Positions 1-7,271 of a stretch of 18,633 bases of DNA are shown here, one piece after another. The stretch's first letter is position 1, and every line of letters starts with the position of its first letter. A model generated the notes under the pieces. That model was not told where the DNA came from. It saw only the letters and a program-made list of their open reading frames with translations, and did not search any database. A program made the position numbers and the translations under genes. This stretch comes from JAWOLE01 sp035263845 (GTDB taxonomy: Bacteria; Acidobacteriota; Thermoanaerobaculia; UBA5066; Gp7-AA6), in the NCBI GenBank assembly GCA_035263845.1, contig DATFQY010000059.1, forward strand, positions 1 to 18,633, written 5' to 3'.

Positions 1-1656
1 CTCGTTCTCGGGGCGCTCGCACACGCCCTCATCGCGGGCCGCGCCGGCGGCCGGGCGGCCCCGGCGCCGGTCTTCCGCCGGCTGACCTTTCGCAACGGAG
101 AAATCCAGAACGCCCGGTTCAGCCCCGACGGGCAGACGGTCTTCTACGGAGCGTCGTGGGAAGGCGAGATCTCCCGGCTCTACTCCACGCGTCCCGGCAG
201 CCCCGAGTCCGCGACGCTCGACTTCGGCTCGGACCGGGCCGACATCCTCTCGGTGTCTCCCTCCGGAGAGCTGGCCATCCTGGTCAACCAGAATCTCGGC
301 GGCGGGGTCCTGGCTCGCGTTCCCATGGCCGGCGGGATTCCGCGGCGCGTCCTGGAAGACGTCTTCTATGCCAGCGGCGACTGGGCCCCCGACGGCAAGG
401 ACCTCGTCGTTTCCCATCACGTCGGGAACCTGCGGAAGCTCGAGTATCCGCCGGGGCACTCCATCGGCGCGCCGAACGACGCCCTGGCCCCGCGGTTTTC
501 TCCCGACGGCAAGCTCATCGCGTTCTTCGAGTGGATCGGCACGAACGCCGTCACGGTCATCGAGCCTTCCGGGAAGAACCGGCGGGTCCTCTCGGACGGC
601 TGGGCCAGCCTCTCGGGCGCTCCGGGCTGGAGCGCCGACGGCAAAGAGATCTGGTTCACGGGCGCTCGCTCCGCGGGAGAGCCCGAGGCGATCTATGGAG
701 TCACGCTCGCGGGGAAGGTCCGGCTGATCATCCGCGTGCCGGGCATCCTGGAGCTCGACGATGTCTTCCGGGACGGCCGGATTCTCGCCGCCCACCACGT
801 CATCGTCCGCGGGATCTACGGGCGCAGCGCCGCGGATCCGAAGGAGAGAAGCCTCGCCTGGCTGGACGTCTCCGATCCCGGGGACCTGTCGGACGACGGC
901 AAGACGCTTCTCCTCACGGAGATGGGGGAGGGCAGCGGCCAGAAGCCCGCGGTTTACCTCCGTGGAATGGACGGCTCGCCGGCGGTGAAGCTGGGGGACG
1001 GCCTCGGGATGGCGATCTCCCCGGACGGCAAGTCCGTTCTCGCCCTGGCGGGCGAACCCGGCAAGCCGCAGAGATTCGTTCTGCTGCCGACCGGGACCGG
1101 ACAGCCGCGCACGCTCTCCGGCGAGGATTTCTCGGATTACAGCGGCGCCGGGTTTTTTCCCGACGGCAAGCGGATCGCGTTCGCGGCATCGAAGCTCTCG
1201 CGCCCCTGGCAGATGTACGTTCAGAACCTCGACGGCGGGCCGCCGAGGCCCCTCGGCCCCGAGGGACCCCGGTACCGCGGCGGGCTCCGAAGCGTCTCGC
1301 CGGACGGCAAGTGGATCATCGCCTTCCAGCGCCCCGGAAAGTCCGTGCTCCTTTCGGCCGAGAGCGGCCAGGCGCGGCCGATCGCCGGCTTCGAGCCGTT
1401 GGACGTCCCGGTCGCCTGGAGCGTCGACGGGAAGGAGATCCTCGTTCGCGAGAGCGCCGCGCGGTTAGTCGGCGGCCGCATCCGGATCTGGAGGCTCAAT
1501 CCGGATAACGGAGAAAGGCGCCTGGTGACGGAAATCCAGCCGTCGGATCGGTTTGCCCCGGGCCAGCGCGTTCTGGTGACACCCGACGCGAAAGCCTACG
1601 TCTACCCGACGATGAGGGCCCTGTCCCAGCTCTACCTGATCGAAGGCCTGCGATGA
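1..1656 (+). CDS. Ser/Thr protein kinase, C-terminal PD40 sensor half (5' truncated by window edge)
   Basis: The reading frame is open from base 1 to the TGA at 1654-1656, so the gene starts outside the window. The first visible residues (LVLGALAHALIAG) are the end of a transmembrane helix. About 530 residues of WD40-like PD40 beta-propeller follow, with repeated S/F-P/A-D-G-K turns such as RFSPDGK, AISPDGK and SVSPDGK. The segment aligns throughout, helix included, with the C-terminal half of the complete kinase at 12865-15495 (shared RFxPDG, ADxLSVS, DWAPDGK, EIW, RSLxWLD and GSPAVxLG blocks). I therefore infer that the missing N-terminus is a cytoplasmic Hanks-type kinase domain and that this part is an extracytoplasmic ligand- or protein-binding propeller. 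The kinase domain itself is not seen. The gene ends 22 bp from the convergent DUF2127 gene. A PD40 membrane protein without a kinase domain is the alternative. Confidence 0.85.
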   Translation, partial: LVLGALAHALIAGRAGGRAAPAPVFRRLTFRNGEIQNARFSPDGQTVFYGASWEGEISRLYSTRPGSPESATLDFGSDRADILSVSPSGELAILVNQNLGGGVLARVPMAGGIPRRVLEDVFYASGDWAPDGKDLVVSHHVGNLRKLEYPPGHSIGAPNDALAPRFSPDGKLIAFFEWIGTNAVTVIEPSGKNRRVLSDGWASLSGAPGWSADGKEIWFTGARSAGEPEAIYGVTLAGKVRLIIRVPGILELDDVFRDGRILAAHHVIVRGIYGRSAADPKERSLAWLDVSDPGDLSDDGKTLLLTEMGEGSGQKPAVYLRGMDGSPAVKLGDGLGMAISPDGKSVLALAGEPGKPQRFVLLPTGTGQPRTLSGEDFSDYSGAGFFPDGKRIAFAASKLSRPWQMYVQNLDGGPPRPLGPEGPRYRGGLRSVSPDGKWIIAFQRPGKSVLLSAESGQARPIAGFEPLDVPVAWSVDGKEILVRESAARLVGGRIRIWRLNPDNGERRLVTEIQPSDRFAPGQRVLVTPDAKAYVYPTMRALSQLYLIEGLR

Positions 1657-1678
1657 GCGCATGCCGAGGCTCTCGACG

Positions 1679-2170
1679 TCATCGACGGGCTGCGATCGGG
1701 AAGTCCTCGCGGAACTCGTTTCGTCGTCTCCAGAGATACACGAGGATCACCACGTTCACGGCGAAGATGACGTAGCGCCGGATCGAGTGCGGGCTTCTTC
1801 CGATCTCGAAGAGCTCCAGGGGAATCCCGAGCGTCGTGAGGGTGATCGTGAAGTATGTGGACCACCAGATGCGAAGCGAGAGGAGCGTCCCTTCGACCGC
1901 GAAGATCAAGGCAGCGAAAATCGAGAGGATCCCGAAGCCGACGTACTCCCGCGGCGTGGTCCTGGCAAGCTCCGCCGCGACAGCGCGGATGAGCTCGTTT
2001 TCGGGAGATGAGCGAAAGTACCGCGCGATCTCCCGGGCCGTAGGCAACGGGCTCCCGCGCCCGAGTCTCAGGGCGAGGATTCCCGCGAGCAGGAAGACGA
2101 CCGCCTTGAAGTACTTGAAGACGATGATCGAGATGAAGCCCCCGGTGAGTTTTCCGCCGCCGCCGCGCAT
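1679..2170 (-). CDS. DUF2127 family integral membrane protein
   Basis: A 163-residue membrane protein of unknown function. Four hydrophobic segments lie near residues 12-36, 76-97, 104-123 and 132-147. The block RIWWSTYFTITLTTLGIPLE (100-119) followed by LFEI is typical of DUF2127 (aromatic-rich helix, T-rich stretch, then IPxELxEI), and the length fits the family. The open frame runs much further upstream, but there it is the antisense of the acetamidase and peptidase genes and is low-complexity. I chose the ATG at 2168-2170, just before the first helix. That start has no Shine-Dalgarno sequence; a TAGGAT box sits 10 nt upstream, suggesting a very short leader. The gene is divergent from the acetamidase and convergent with the PD40 kinase. 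Function unknown. Confidence 0.8.
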   Translation of the reverse strand: MRGGGGKLTGGFISIIVFKYFKAVVFLLAGILALRLGRGSPLPTAREIARYFRSSPENELIRAVAAELARTTPREYVGFGILSIFAALIFAVEGTLLSLRIWWSTYFTITLTTLGIPLELFEIGRSPHSIRRYVIFAVNVVILVYLWRRRNEFREDFPIAARR

Positions 2171-2180
2171 GGAACCCGCG

Positions 2181-2186
2181 ATCCTA
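2181..2186 (-). promoter_or_regulatory. Putative -10 box (TAGGAT) for the DUF2127 gene
   Basis: TAGGAT on the minus strand lies 10 nt before the ATG at 2170, in the context GTAGGATCGCGGG. The same TAGRATC-SCG pattern precedes both tandem kinases. With a normal 6-8 nt distance from -10 to transcription start, the leader would be only 2-4 nt. I see no good -35 at 17 nt. Inference from motif and position only. Confidence 0.4.
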
Positions 2187-2233
2187 CTCGTTTTGGCGCG
2201 GCTTCCGCGGCTCGTGATCTGATGGCCGCCGCC

Positions 2234-2239
2234 GGGAGG
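2234..2239 (+). promoter_or_regulatory. Ribosome binding site deciding the acetamidase start
   Basis: GGGAGG lies 6 nt before the ATG at 2246. It favours that start over the in-frame ATG at 2222, which lacks a comparable site. The protein from 2246 also begins directly with a compact signal peptide. Confidence 0.65.
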
Positions 2240-2245
2240 CTCGCG

Positions 2246-3268
2246 ATGCCCAGACTGAGGTTCTTTTTCGGCGTCTCCGCCGCGCTCCTGCTGCCGGCCA
2301 GCGTCCCGGCCGAGCAGCCCGTCCTGACCTACAAGCCGGCGCGCGAGGAGTTGAAGTACACCTTCGGCGGCGCGGCCCCCGCCCGGCGGATCAAGCCGGG
2401 CACGCGCATCGTGTCGTGGACGGAGGACTGCTACGACGGCGCGGTAACGAAGCCGGGACAGCTCCCGTCGAAGGTCCAGCAGCCCGGGCACGACAACCCT
2501 CAGACCGGCCCGTTCTTCATCGAGGGCGCGGAGCCCGGCGACACGATCGCGGTCCGCATCGAGAAGCTCGAGCCCGCGCGCGACTACGGGATCTCGTCGT
2601 CCTTCCCCGGCTTCGGCGCGCTCAACGGCACCGACCGCACGGCCCTCCTGCACGAGGACCTGCCCGAGACGGTCTGGTTCTACCAGGTGGACAAGAGCCG
2701 GGGTGTCGCCCGGACGCGGTCGCAGGACGGCAAGTCCTCCTGGGAGGTCCCGCTCGCGCCGTTTCTCGGTTGCCTGGGCGTCGCGCCGGCCGCCGGCGAA
2801 GTGCGTTCGACGATCGTGCCGGACAACTTCGGCGGCAACATGGATTGCCCCGAGGTCCGCGCGGGAAACACCGTCTACCTCGGCGTCAACGTGCCGGGCG
2901 CGCTGCTGTCCTTCGGCGACGGCCACTTCGCGATGGGCGAGGGGGAGATCATCGGGACGGCGATCGAGGGCGCGATGAACGTCGAGCTGACCGTGGACCT
3001 GATCAAGAAGCGCGCGACGCCCTGGCCGCGCATCGAGAACGCGGAGTGGATGATGTCGATTGGGGCCTCGCGACCGCTCGAGGACGCCGCCCGAATCGCC
3101 TTCAAGGACATGGTCGCCTGGGTGCGGGAGAAGACGGGGCTTTCCGAAATGGACGCCTACGAGTTCGTCTCGCAGGCGGCGAGGGCCCCGATCGTCGAGA
3201 TCGTGGATCCGCAGTACACCGTCCTGGTCAAGGTCGAGAAGCGCCGGCTGCCGGCGCCCGTCCGCTGA
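2246..3268 (+). CDS. Secreted acetamidase/formamidase family protein (FmdA_AmdA)
   Basis: A 340-residue protein of the acetamidase/formamidase family, which hydrolyses short aliphatic amides to acid and ammonia. Family blocks are clear: GDTIAVRIEKLEPARDYG, the APFLGCLGVAPA block, GGNMDC (196-201), GALLSFGDGHFAMGEGEI (GDGH at 224-227) and the GTAIEGAMNVEL block. Residues 1-22 (MPRLRFFFGVSAALLLPASVPA) form a Sec signal peptide with a VPA cleavage site, so the enzyme should act outside the cytoplasm; classical FmdA/AmdA enzymes are cytosolic. The start at 2246 is supported by GGGAGG. The S9 peptidase gene begins 19 bp downstream on the same strand, so they are probably co-transcribed. The substrate is not deducible; the pair suggests breakdown of extracellular nitrogen compounds (amides, peptides). 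Confidence 0.9.
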   Translation: MPRLRFFFGVSAALLLPASVPAEQPVLTYKPAREELKYTFGGAAPARRIKPGTRIVSWTEDCYDGAVTKPGQLPSKVQQPGHDNPQTGPFFIEGAEPGDTIAVRIEKLEPARDYGISSSFPGFGALNGTDRTALLHEDLPETVWFYQVDKSRGVARTRSQDGKSSWEVPLAPFLGCLGVAPAAGEVRSTIVPDNFGGNMDCPEVRAGNTVYLGVNVPGALLSFGDGHFAMGEGEIIGTAIEGAMNVELTVDLIKKRATPWPRIENAEWMMSIGASRPLEDAARIAFKDMVAWVREKTGLSEMDAYEFVSQAARAPIVEIVDPQYTVLVKVEKRRLPAPVR

Positions 3269-3278
3269 CGGCCGAATT

Positions 3279-3283
3279 GGAGG
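3279..3283 (+). promoter_or_regulatory. Ribosome binding site of the S9 peptidase gene
   Basis: GGAGG lies 4 nt before the ATG at 3288. It fixes the start inside a longer open frame that extends back through the acetamidase gene in another reading frame. Confidence 0.65.
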
Positions 3284-3287
3284 AACG

Positions 3288-5153
3288 ATGAAGAGATCTG
3301 TTTTCGCCCTGGCCGTCCTTCTGGCGGGACCGCCGCCGTCGGATCTCGAGCGATCCGTCGCGGCGATGGTCAAGATCGGGTCCTGCTCCAACCCGAGCTT
3401 CTCGCCGGACGGGAAGAAGATCGCGTTCGTCTCGAACATGACGGGGATCCCCCAGATCTTCGTCGTGGACAGCGCGGGCGGCTGGCCGGAGCAGGTCACG
3501 GCATTCGACGATCCCGTCGGCGGACTCGCCTGGTCGCCCGACGGGGCGTGGCTCGCCTTCACGCTGGCGCCGGGCGGCGGGATGAACGTGCAGGTGTATC
3601 TCGCCAAACCCGATGGATCCGCCATCAAGAGGCTGACCGACGGAGGCAAGGAGACCAACCAGCTCGGGGTCTGGACGAAGGACGGACGCGCGCTGACCCT
3701 GGGATCCAACAAGCGCGACGGCGCCGCGATCGACGGCTACCTCTACGACGTGGGCTCGGGACAGATGCGCCTGGCCGTCCAGAACCGCGGGGTCGGCGGC
3801 TTCTCCGACGTCACGCACGACCGCCGGTGGGCACTGTTCAATCGACTGGTCAGCCGGGGCGACAACAATGTCTACCTCGTGGATCTCTCGAGCGGAAAGG
3901 AGACGCTCGTGACCCCTCACGATCCGCCGGGCAGTTTCGCCGGGCAGTTCTCGAAGGACGGCCGGATCGTGTATCTCGAGTCCAACAAGGACCGGGACAG
4001 GGTCGTCTTCGCGCGGGTCCGCCTGGGCGCCGACGGAGCCCCGGGACCCATCGAGATCCTGTCCGAGCGCGCCGACGCCGAGCTGGCCGACGTCGAGCTC
4101 GACGACGCGGGCACGAAGGCCGCGCTCCTGTGGAACGTGGCGGGCAGGAGCGAGCTCGAGATCCGGGAGCTCTCCTCGATGAAGACCATCGCGAGCCCGA
4201 AGCTTCCGGCGGAGATCGCCGGCGGACTGAAGTTCTCCGCCGACGGGCGCCTTCTCGCGATGTCACTCTCGGGCGCCGCGACGCCGTCGGACATCTGGGT
4301 CCTCGACCTCGCGAGCGGGCAGTTTCGGCAGATCACGCACAGCCCGCACGCCGGCGTGGATCTCGGCCGGCTGGTCCGGCCCGAGCTCGTGAAGTTCCCC
4401 GCGCACGATGGGCTGGAGCTCTCGGGGTGGCTTTACAAGCCCGTGGGTACGGCGCCGCCGTACCCGATGGTCCTCTCCTTCCACGGCGGCCCCGAGGGGC
4501 AGGAGCGCCCCTTCTTCAACAGCACTTACCAGGCGCTTCTGGCCAACGGCATCGCCGTCTTCGCGCCCAACGTGCGCGGCTCTTCCGGGTTCGGCAAGAG
4601 GTTCGTCAACCTGGACAACGGGATCCTTCGGAAGAACGGCGTGAAGGACATCGAGTCGTGCGTGGCCTACGCGGTCAAGTCCGGAGGCGCCGATCCGAAG
4701 CGCCTCGGCATCATGGGCGGCTCCTACGGCGGGTACATGGTGATGGCGGGGCTGACGGAGTACCCGCAGACGTTCGCGGCCGGCGCGAACCTGTTCGGAG
4801 TCGTCAACTTCGAGACGTTCTTCAAGCACACCGAGCCCTGGATGGCGGCAATCTCGAAGATCGAGTACGGGGACCCGGAGAAGGAAGCCGCGATGCTCTA
4901 CGAGCTGTCGCCGATCCACAAGGTGGACCGCGTGACGGCGCCGACGATCGTCCTCCACGGCGCCAACGACACCAACGTGCCCGTCGTCGAGGCCGAGCAG
5001 GTCGTCGAGAGCCTGAAGAAGCGAAACGTCCCCGTCGAGTACGTCCTGTTCCCCGACGAGGGCCACGGCTTCCGCAAGACCCCGAACCGGATCCGCTCCA
5101 CGGTCGCCATCGTCACGTGGTTCTCGAAGTACCTGAAGGGGGCGTCCTCGTAA
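3288..5153 (+). CDS. S9 family peptidase (prolyl oligopeptidase / acylaminoacyl-peptidase type)
   Basis: A 621-residue serine peptidase with the two-domain S9 layout. The N-terminal part (about 35-370) is a PD40 beta-propeller (SFSPDGKKIAFVSN, LAWSPDGAWLAF, GLKFSADGRLLAMS). The C-terminal part (about 380-620) is an alpha/beta hydrolase. The oxyanion region is HGGP (399-402). The catalytic triad is Ser479 in GGSYGG, Asp561 in HGANDTNVP and His593 in DEGHGF, all present. Residues 1-15 are a short hydrophobic leader, so export is likely but less certain than for the acetamidase. The family cleaves oligopeptides, often after proline or acyl-amino acids; exact specificity is not visible. The gene lies 19 bp after the acetamidase gene in a probable operon and stops 3 bp short of the convergent lipoprotein gene. 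Length is normal for the acylaminoacyl-peptidase-like branch. Confidence 0.93.
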   Translation: MKRSVFALAVLLAGPPPSDLERSVAAMVKIGSCSNPSFSPDGKKIAFVSNMTGIPQIFVVDSAGGWPEQVTAFDDPVGGLAWSPDGAWLAFTLAPGGGMNVQVYLAKPDGSAIKRLTDGGKETNQLGVWTKDGRALTLGSNKRDGAAIDGYLYDVGSGQMRLAVQNRGVGGFSDVTHDRRWALFNRLVSRGDNNVYLVDLSSGKETLVTPHDPPGSFAGQFSKDGRIVYLESNKDRDRVVFARVRLGADGAPGPIEILSERADAELADVELDDAGTKAALLWNVAGRSELEIRELSSMKTIASPKLPAEIAGGLKFSADGRLLAMSLSGAATPSDIWVLDLASGQFRQITHSPHAGVDLGRLVRPELVKFPAHDGLELSGWLYKPVGTAPPYPMVLSFHGGPEGQERPFFNSTYQALLANGIAVFAPNVRGSSGFGKRFVNLDNGILRKNGVKDIESCVAYAVKSGGADPKRLGIMGGSYGGYMVMAGLTEYPQTFAAGANLFGVVNFETFFKHTEPWMAAISKIEYGDPEKEAAMLYELSPIHKVDRVTAPTIVLHGANDTNVPVVEAEQVVESLKKRNVPVEYVLFPDEGHGFRKTPNRIRSTVAIVTWFSKYLKGASS

Positions 5154-5156
5154 ACC

Positions 5157-6038
5157 TCACTCGATCGTGACCTTCTGGGCGAGGATGGAGCCGTCGGACT
5201 GAAGCGTCCCCTCCGCCTCGACCATCGCGCCCATGGTGATGTCGGCGAACGTCGCGGCGGATCCCTTCTTCTTGAAGTTCGTGGATGGACCGGTCTTGAC
5301 CGTGATCGGCCCGGACTCGGTCGTGACGACGAAGCTTCCGGCGGCGGTGTTGATCGAGGCGACCGTTCCCTCTGCCTCGCTTTCTCCTCCCGCATTCTCG
5401 TCCTGGAGCAGGACCTCGGTCGCGAGGTACGTGCCGTCGTTCTGCAGCATCGCCTTGACGTGAACGCTCATGCCGGAGGTCAGGCTCGAGAGCGTGACGG
5501 CCGCGTTGCCCTTTCGGAGGATCGTCGAGGAGCCGGTGGTGATCGTCACCGCGCCCAGCCGCTGGTCGAGCACCACGAAGCTTCCGGCGCCGGCGTTGAC
5601 GGACTGGACCCGGCCCTCGATTTCCTCCCCGGCATGGCCGCGCGGCGTGATGACGGCATTGGCACCGGTGATCGACGCGGTGATCGAATTCGACCCGGAA
5701 GCGAGGACGACGCTACCGCGAGCGTTCAGGTCCGCCCGCGAGAACTCGAGCGCGACGTTGCCGGTGGGAGCTCCCGTCAGGGTGAAGTTGCCGGAGGAGT
5801 CCGTCTGGGCGGACTGGCCGGACGCCGTGACGCGAACAGTCACTCCCGAGAGGGGAATCTCCATCCCCATCGGCCTGGCGCCGAAGGTTCCGCTCCCCCG
5901 GATGACCGTTCCATTGACGGTGGCCGTCCCGGGAGAGGTCGGCGAGGAGTCGTTGTGGCAGGAAACCGCGAGGGCGAGCGAGACGACCGCGCAGAAGCCC
6001 TTCGCTACGATCCGTGAAAACTTCCGAGACCGGTCCAT
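5157..6038 (-). CDS. Secreted lipoprotein-like protein with Ig-like regulatory domain and two DUF5666 domains
   Basis: A 293-residue exported protein. Residues 1-27 are a signal sequence ending in LALAVSC. Cys27 could be lipidated, but the lipobox is imperfect (AVSC rather than LxGC). A carboxypeptidase-regulatory-like beta-sandwich covers about 39-105 (GVTVRVTASGQSAQTDSSGNFTLTGAPTG). Two DUF5666 repeats follow, about 140-212 and 222-292. Both carry the pattern EGxVxSxNxxAGSFVV, then a TGxST block, a xxMxVxxxxxLQxDGxxLA block and a final V. DUF5666 is a small beta domain of unknown function found in secreted proteins. The ATG at 6036-6038 has GGAGG five bases upstream. The gene faces the S9 peptidase 3' end to 3' end and lies 126 bp downstream of the alcohol dehydrogenase on the same strand. 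A binding or surface role is inference. Confidence 0.8.
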   Translation of the reverse strand: MDRSRKFSRIVAKGFCAVVSLALAVSCHNDSSPTSPGTATVNGTVIRGSGTFGARPMGMEIPLSGVTVRVTASGQSAQTDSSGNFTLTGAPTGNVALEFSRADLNARGSVVLASGSNSITASITGANAVITPRGHAGEEIEGRVQSVNAGAGSFVVLDQRLGAVTITTGSSTILRKGNAAVTLSSLTSGMSVHVKAMLQNDGTYLATEVLLQDENAGGESEAEGTVASINTAAGSFVVTTESGPITVKTGPSTNFKKKGSAATFADITMGAMVEAEGTLQSDGSILAQKVTIE

Positions 6039-6043
6039 GGGAT

Positions 6044-6048
6044 CCTCC
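6044..6048 (-). promoter_or_regulatory. Ribosome binding site of the DUF5666 gene
   Basis: Read on the minus strand this is GGAGG, separated by ATCCC from the ATG at 6038. It supports that start. Confidence 0.6.
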
Positions 6049-6126
6049 GTGTTGGGTTTTCGGAGGACTCCCCATTACCCGCGCCGGACGCTCTGACGAA
6101 GAGAATCGGAAGGCCTTCGAAGCCCG

Positions 6127-6161
6127 AAAACGCCCTAAATCATGCCACTTTTTGGGGGCGT
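6127..6161 (-). terminator. Possible weak intrinsic terminator after the alcohol dehydrogenase
   Basis: On the minus strand ACGCCC and GGGCGT can pair across a 20-nt loop, and the second arm runs into a short T run (GGGCGTTTTC). It sits just after the dehydrogenase stop codon and before the lipoprotein gene. The stem is short and the loop large, so this is only suggestive. Confidence 0.3.
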
Positions 6162-6164
6162 GCG

Positions 6165-7271
6165 CTATCGGTTTGGCCGAATCAACGCCTTGACGACGGC
6201 GAAGCGCTCCATCTCGGCGAGGGCCTGGCTCGCCTCCTCGAGGGAGTATTCCCGGGTGATGAACTCGCGCCACTTAAACCTCGCGTTGTGCTTCGCCATC
6301 ATCTGCAGCGCCCGGTAGAAGTGCGTGAACTCGAAGCCCCAGCAGCCGAGGATCGTCGCGTGCTTGCGGTTGATCTGGCGGTGCGGGTTGATCATCACGT
6401 CGCCGGCGTCCGTGTACTGGCCGACGACGACGTAACGGCCGGCGTCTCGCAGCATCTCCAGGCCCTGCGGGACCGCCGCCGGGTTCCCCGACGCCTCGAT
6501 GACCACGTCGGCGCCCCGACCGCCGGTCCGGTCCCGCACCCACGCGGCGCGCCGCGCCGGATCGCTCTCATCCCAGATGTCGAGGACGTCCTCGGCGCCG
6601 ATCCTCTTTGCCGCCTCGAGCCGCGCCCGCGGCGCCCCGACGACGAAGACCTGCAACGCGCCCGCGAGCTGCGCGAAGATCGCCGCGTTCAATCCCACGG
6701 GACCGCTCCCCTGGACGACGACCGTGTCGCCCATCGCGATGCCCGCCCGCTCGACCGCGTGGAACCCGGTCGGCAGCCCGCACCCGCCTCCCATGAAGTC
6801 CTCGGGCGCGAGACCTTCCGGCAGAGGAAGGACCTTCACGCCGGGCAGGATCTCGATCCTCTCGGTCCAGCCGCCGAGCAACCCCTCGTCGGCGGAGGTC
6901 GTGATGCCGTAGACCTTCCTGTGGGGGCAGCGCGTGCCCGCCTTCGCGACCAGGCAGTGCCAGCACTGGCCGCACGTGTTGAAGACGTCGAAGAAGGTCA
7001 CCACGGTGCCGGTCTTGATCGGACGCCCTCCCACGTCCCGCAGGTCGCCGTTGGTCTCCGCCACCCGCCCGCAGTTGATGTGCCCGGGGATGATCGGGTA
7101 CGGCACGCCGGCAAGGCGGCCGTGATGAAGGTGGACGTCGGTGCCGCAGACCTCGCTCGCGATCGTTTCGAGGATCGCGCCGCCCGGCTTCGGGGCGGGC
7201 TGCGGAAACCGCCGCCGCTCGAGCGGCTTTCCCGCACCCGGCATGACGACCGCTTCGAGTGAGTCTTTCAT
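6165..7271 (-). CDS. Zinc-dependent medium-chain alcohol dehydrogenase
   Basis: A 368-residue medium-chain dehydrogenase/reductase that should oxidise an alcohol (or reduce the ketone/aldehyde) with NAD(P). The N-terminal GroES-like domain carries catalytic-zinc ligands Cys42 (EVCGTD), His64 (PGHINCG) and probably Cys164 (GGGCGLPTG). The structural-zinc cysteines are 100, 103, 106 and 115 (CGQCWHC then C). The Rossmann nucleotide fold is marked by GSGPVG (188-193). The usual GHE motif is GHI, so the conserved glutamate is missing. After beta-2 the sequence is VVGAPRARLEAAKRIGA with no clear acidic NAD-selecting residue, so cofactor preference is uncertain. The ATG overlaps the symporter stop codon (ATGA at 7268-7271 on this strand), indicating translational coupling. 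The likely role is oxidising the solute imported by that symporter; substrate unknown. Confidence 0.9.
   Translation of the reverse strand: MKDSLEAVVMPGAGKPLERRRFPQPAPKPGGAILETIASEVCGTDVHLHHGRLAGVPYPIIPGHINCGRVAETNGDLRDVGGRPIKTGTVVTFFDVFNTCGQCWHCLVAKAGTRCPHRKVYGITTSADEGLLGGWTERIEILPGVKVLPLPEGLAPEDFMGGGCGLPTGFHAVERAGIAMGDTVVVQGSGPVGLNAAIFAQLAGALQVFVVGAPRARLEAAKRIGAEDVLDIWDESDPARRAAWVRDRTGGRGADVVIEASGNPAAVPQGLEMLRDAGRYVVVGQYTDAGDVMINPHRQINRKHATILGCWGFEFTHFYRALQMMAKHNARFKWREFITREYSLEEASQALAEMERFAVVKALIRPNR

Noticed and set aside
156..1508. 450-aa open frame overlapping the PD40 gene in another frame
   Set aside because: Arg/Pro-rich low-complexity translation with no domain; typical shadow frame in GC-rich DNA. 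The overlapping frame has clear PD40 repeats.
1836..2222. 128-aa plus-strand open frame opposite the DUF2127 gene
   Set aside because: No family features; antisense of a membrane protein with good family motifs.
2222..2245. Earlier ATG for the acetamidase
   Set aside because: It adds eight residues before a good signal peptide and lacks the GGGAGG spacing of the ATG at 2246.
2171..3712. Upstream 500 residues of the long minus-strand frame that ends in the DUF2127 protein
   Set aside because: Antisense to the acetamidase and S9 peptidase, biased composition, and the DUF2127 family begins at the ATG at 2170.
6039..6164. Possible sigma54 promoter (TGGCATGATTTAGG) upstream of the lipoprotein gene
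   Set aside because: The -24 half resembles TGGCA but the -12 half is not TTGC.
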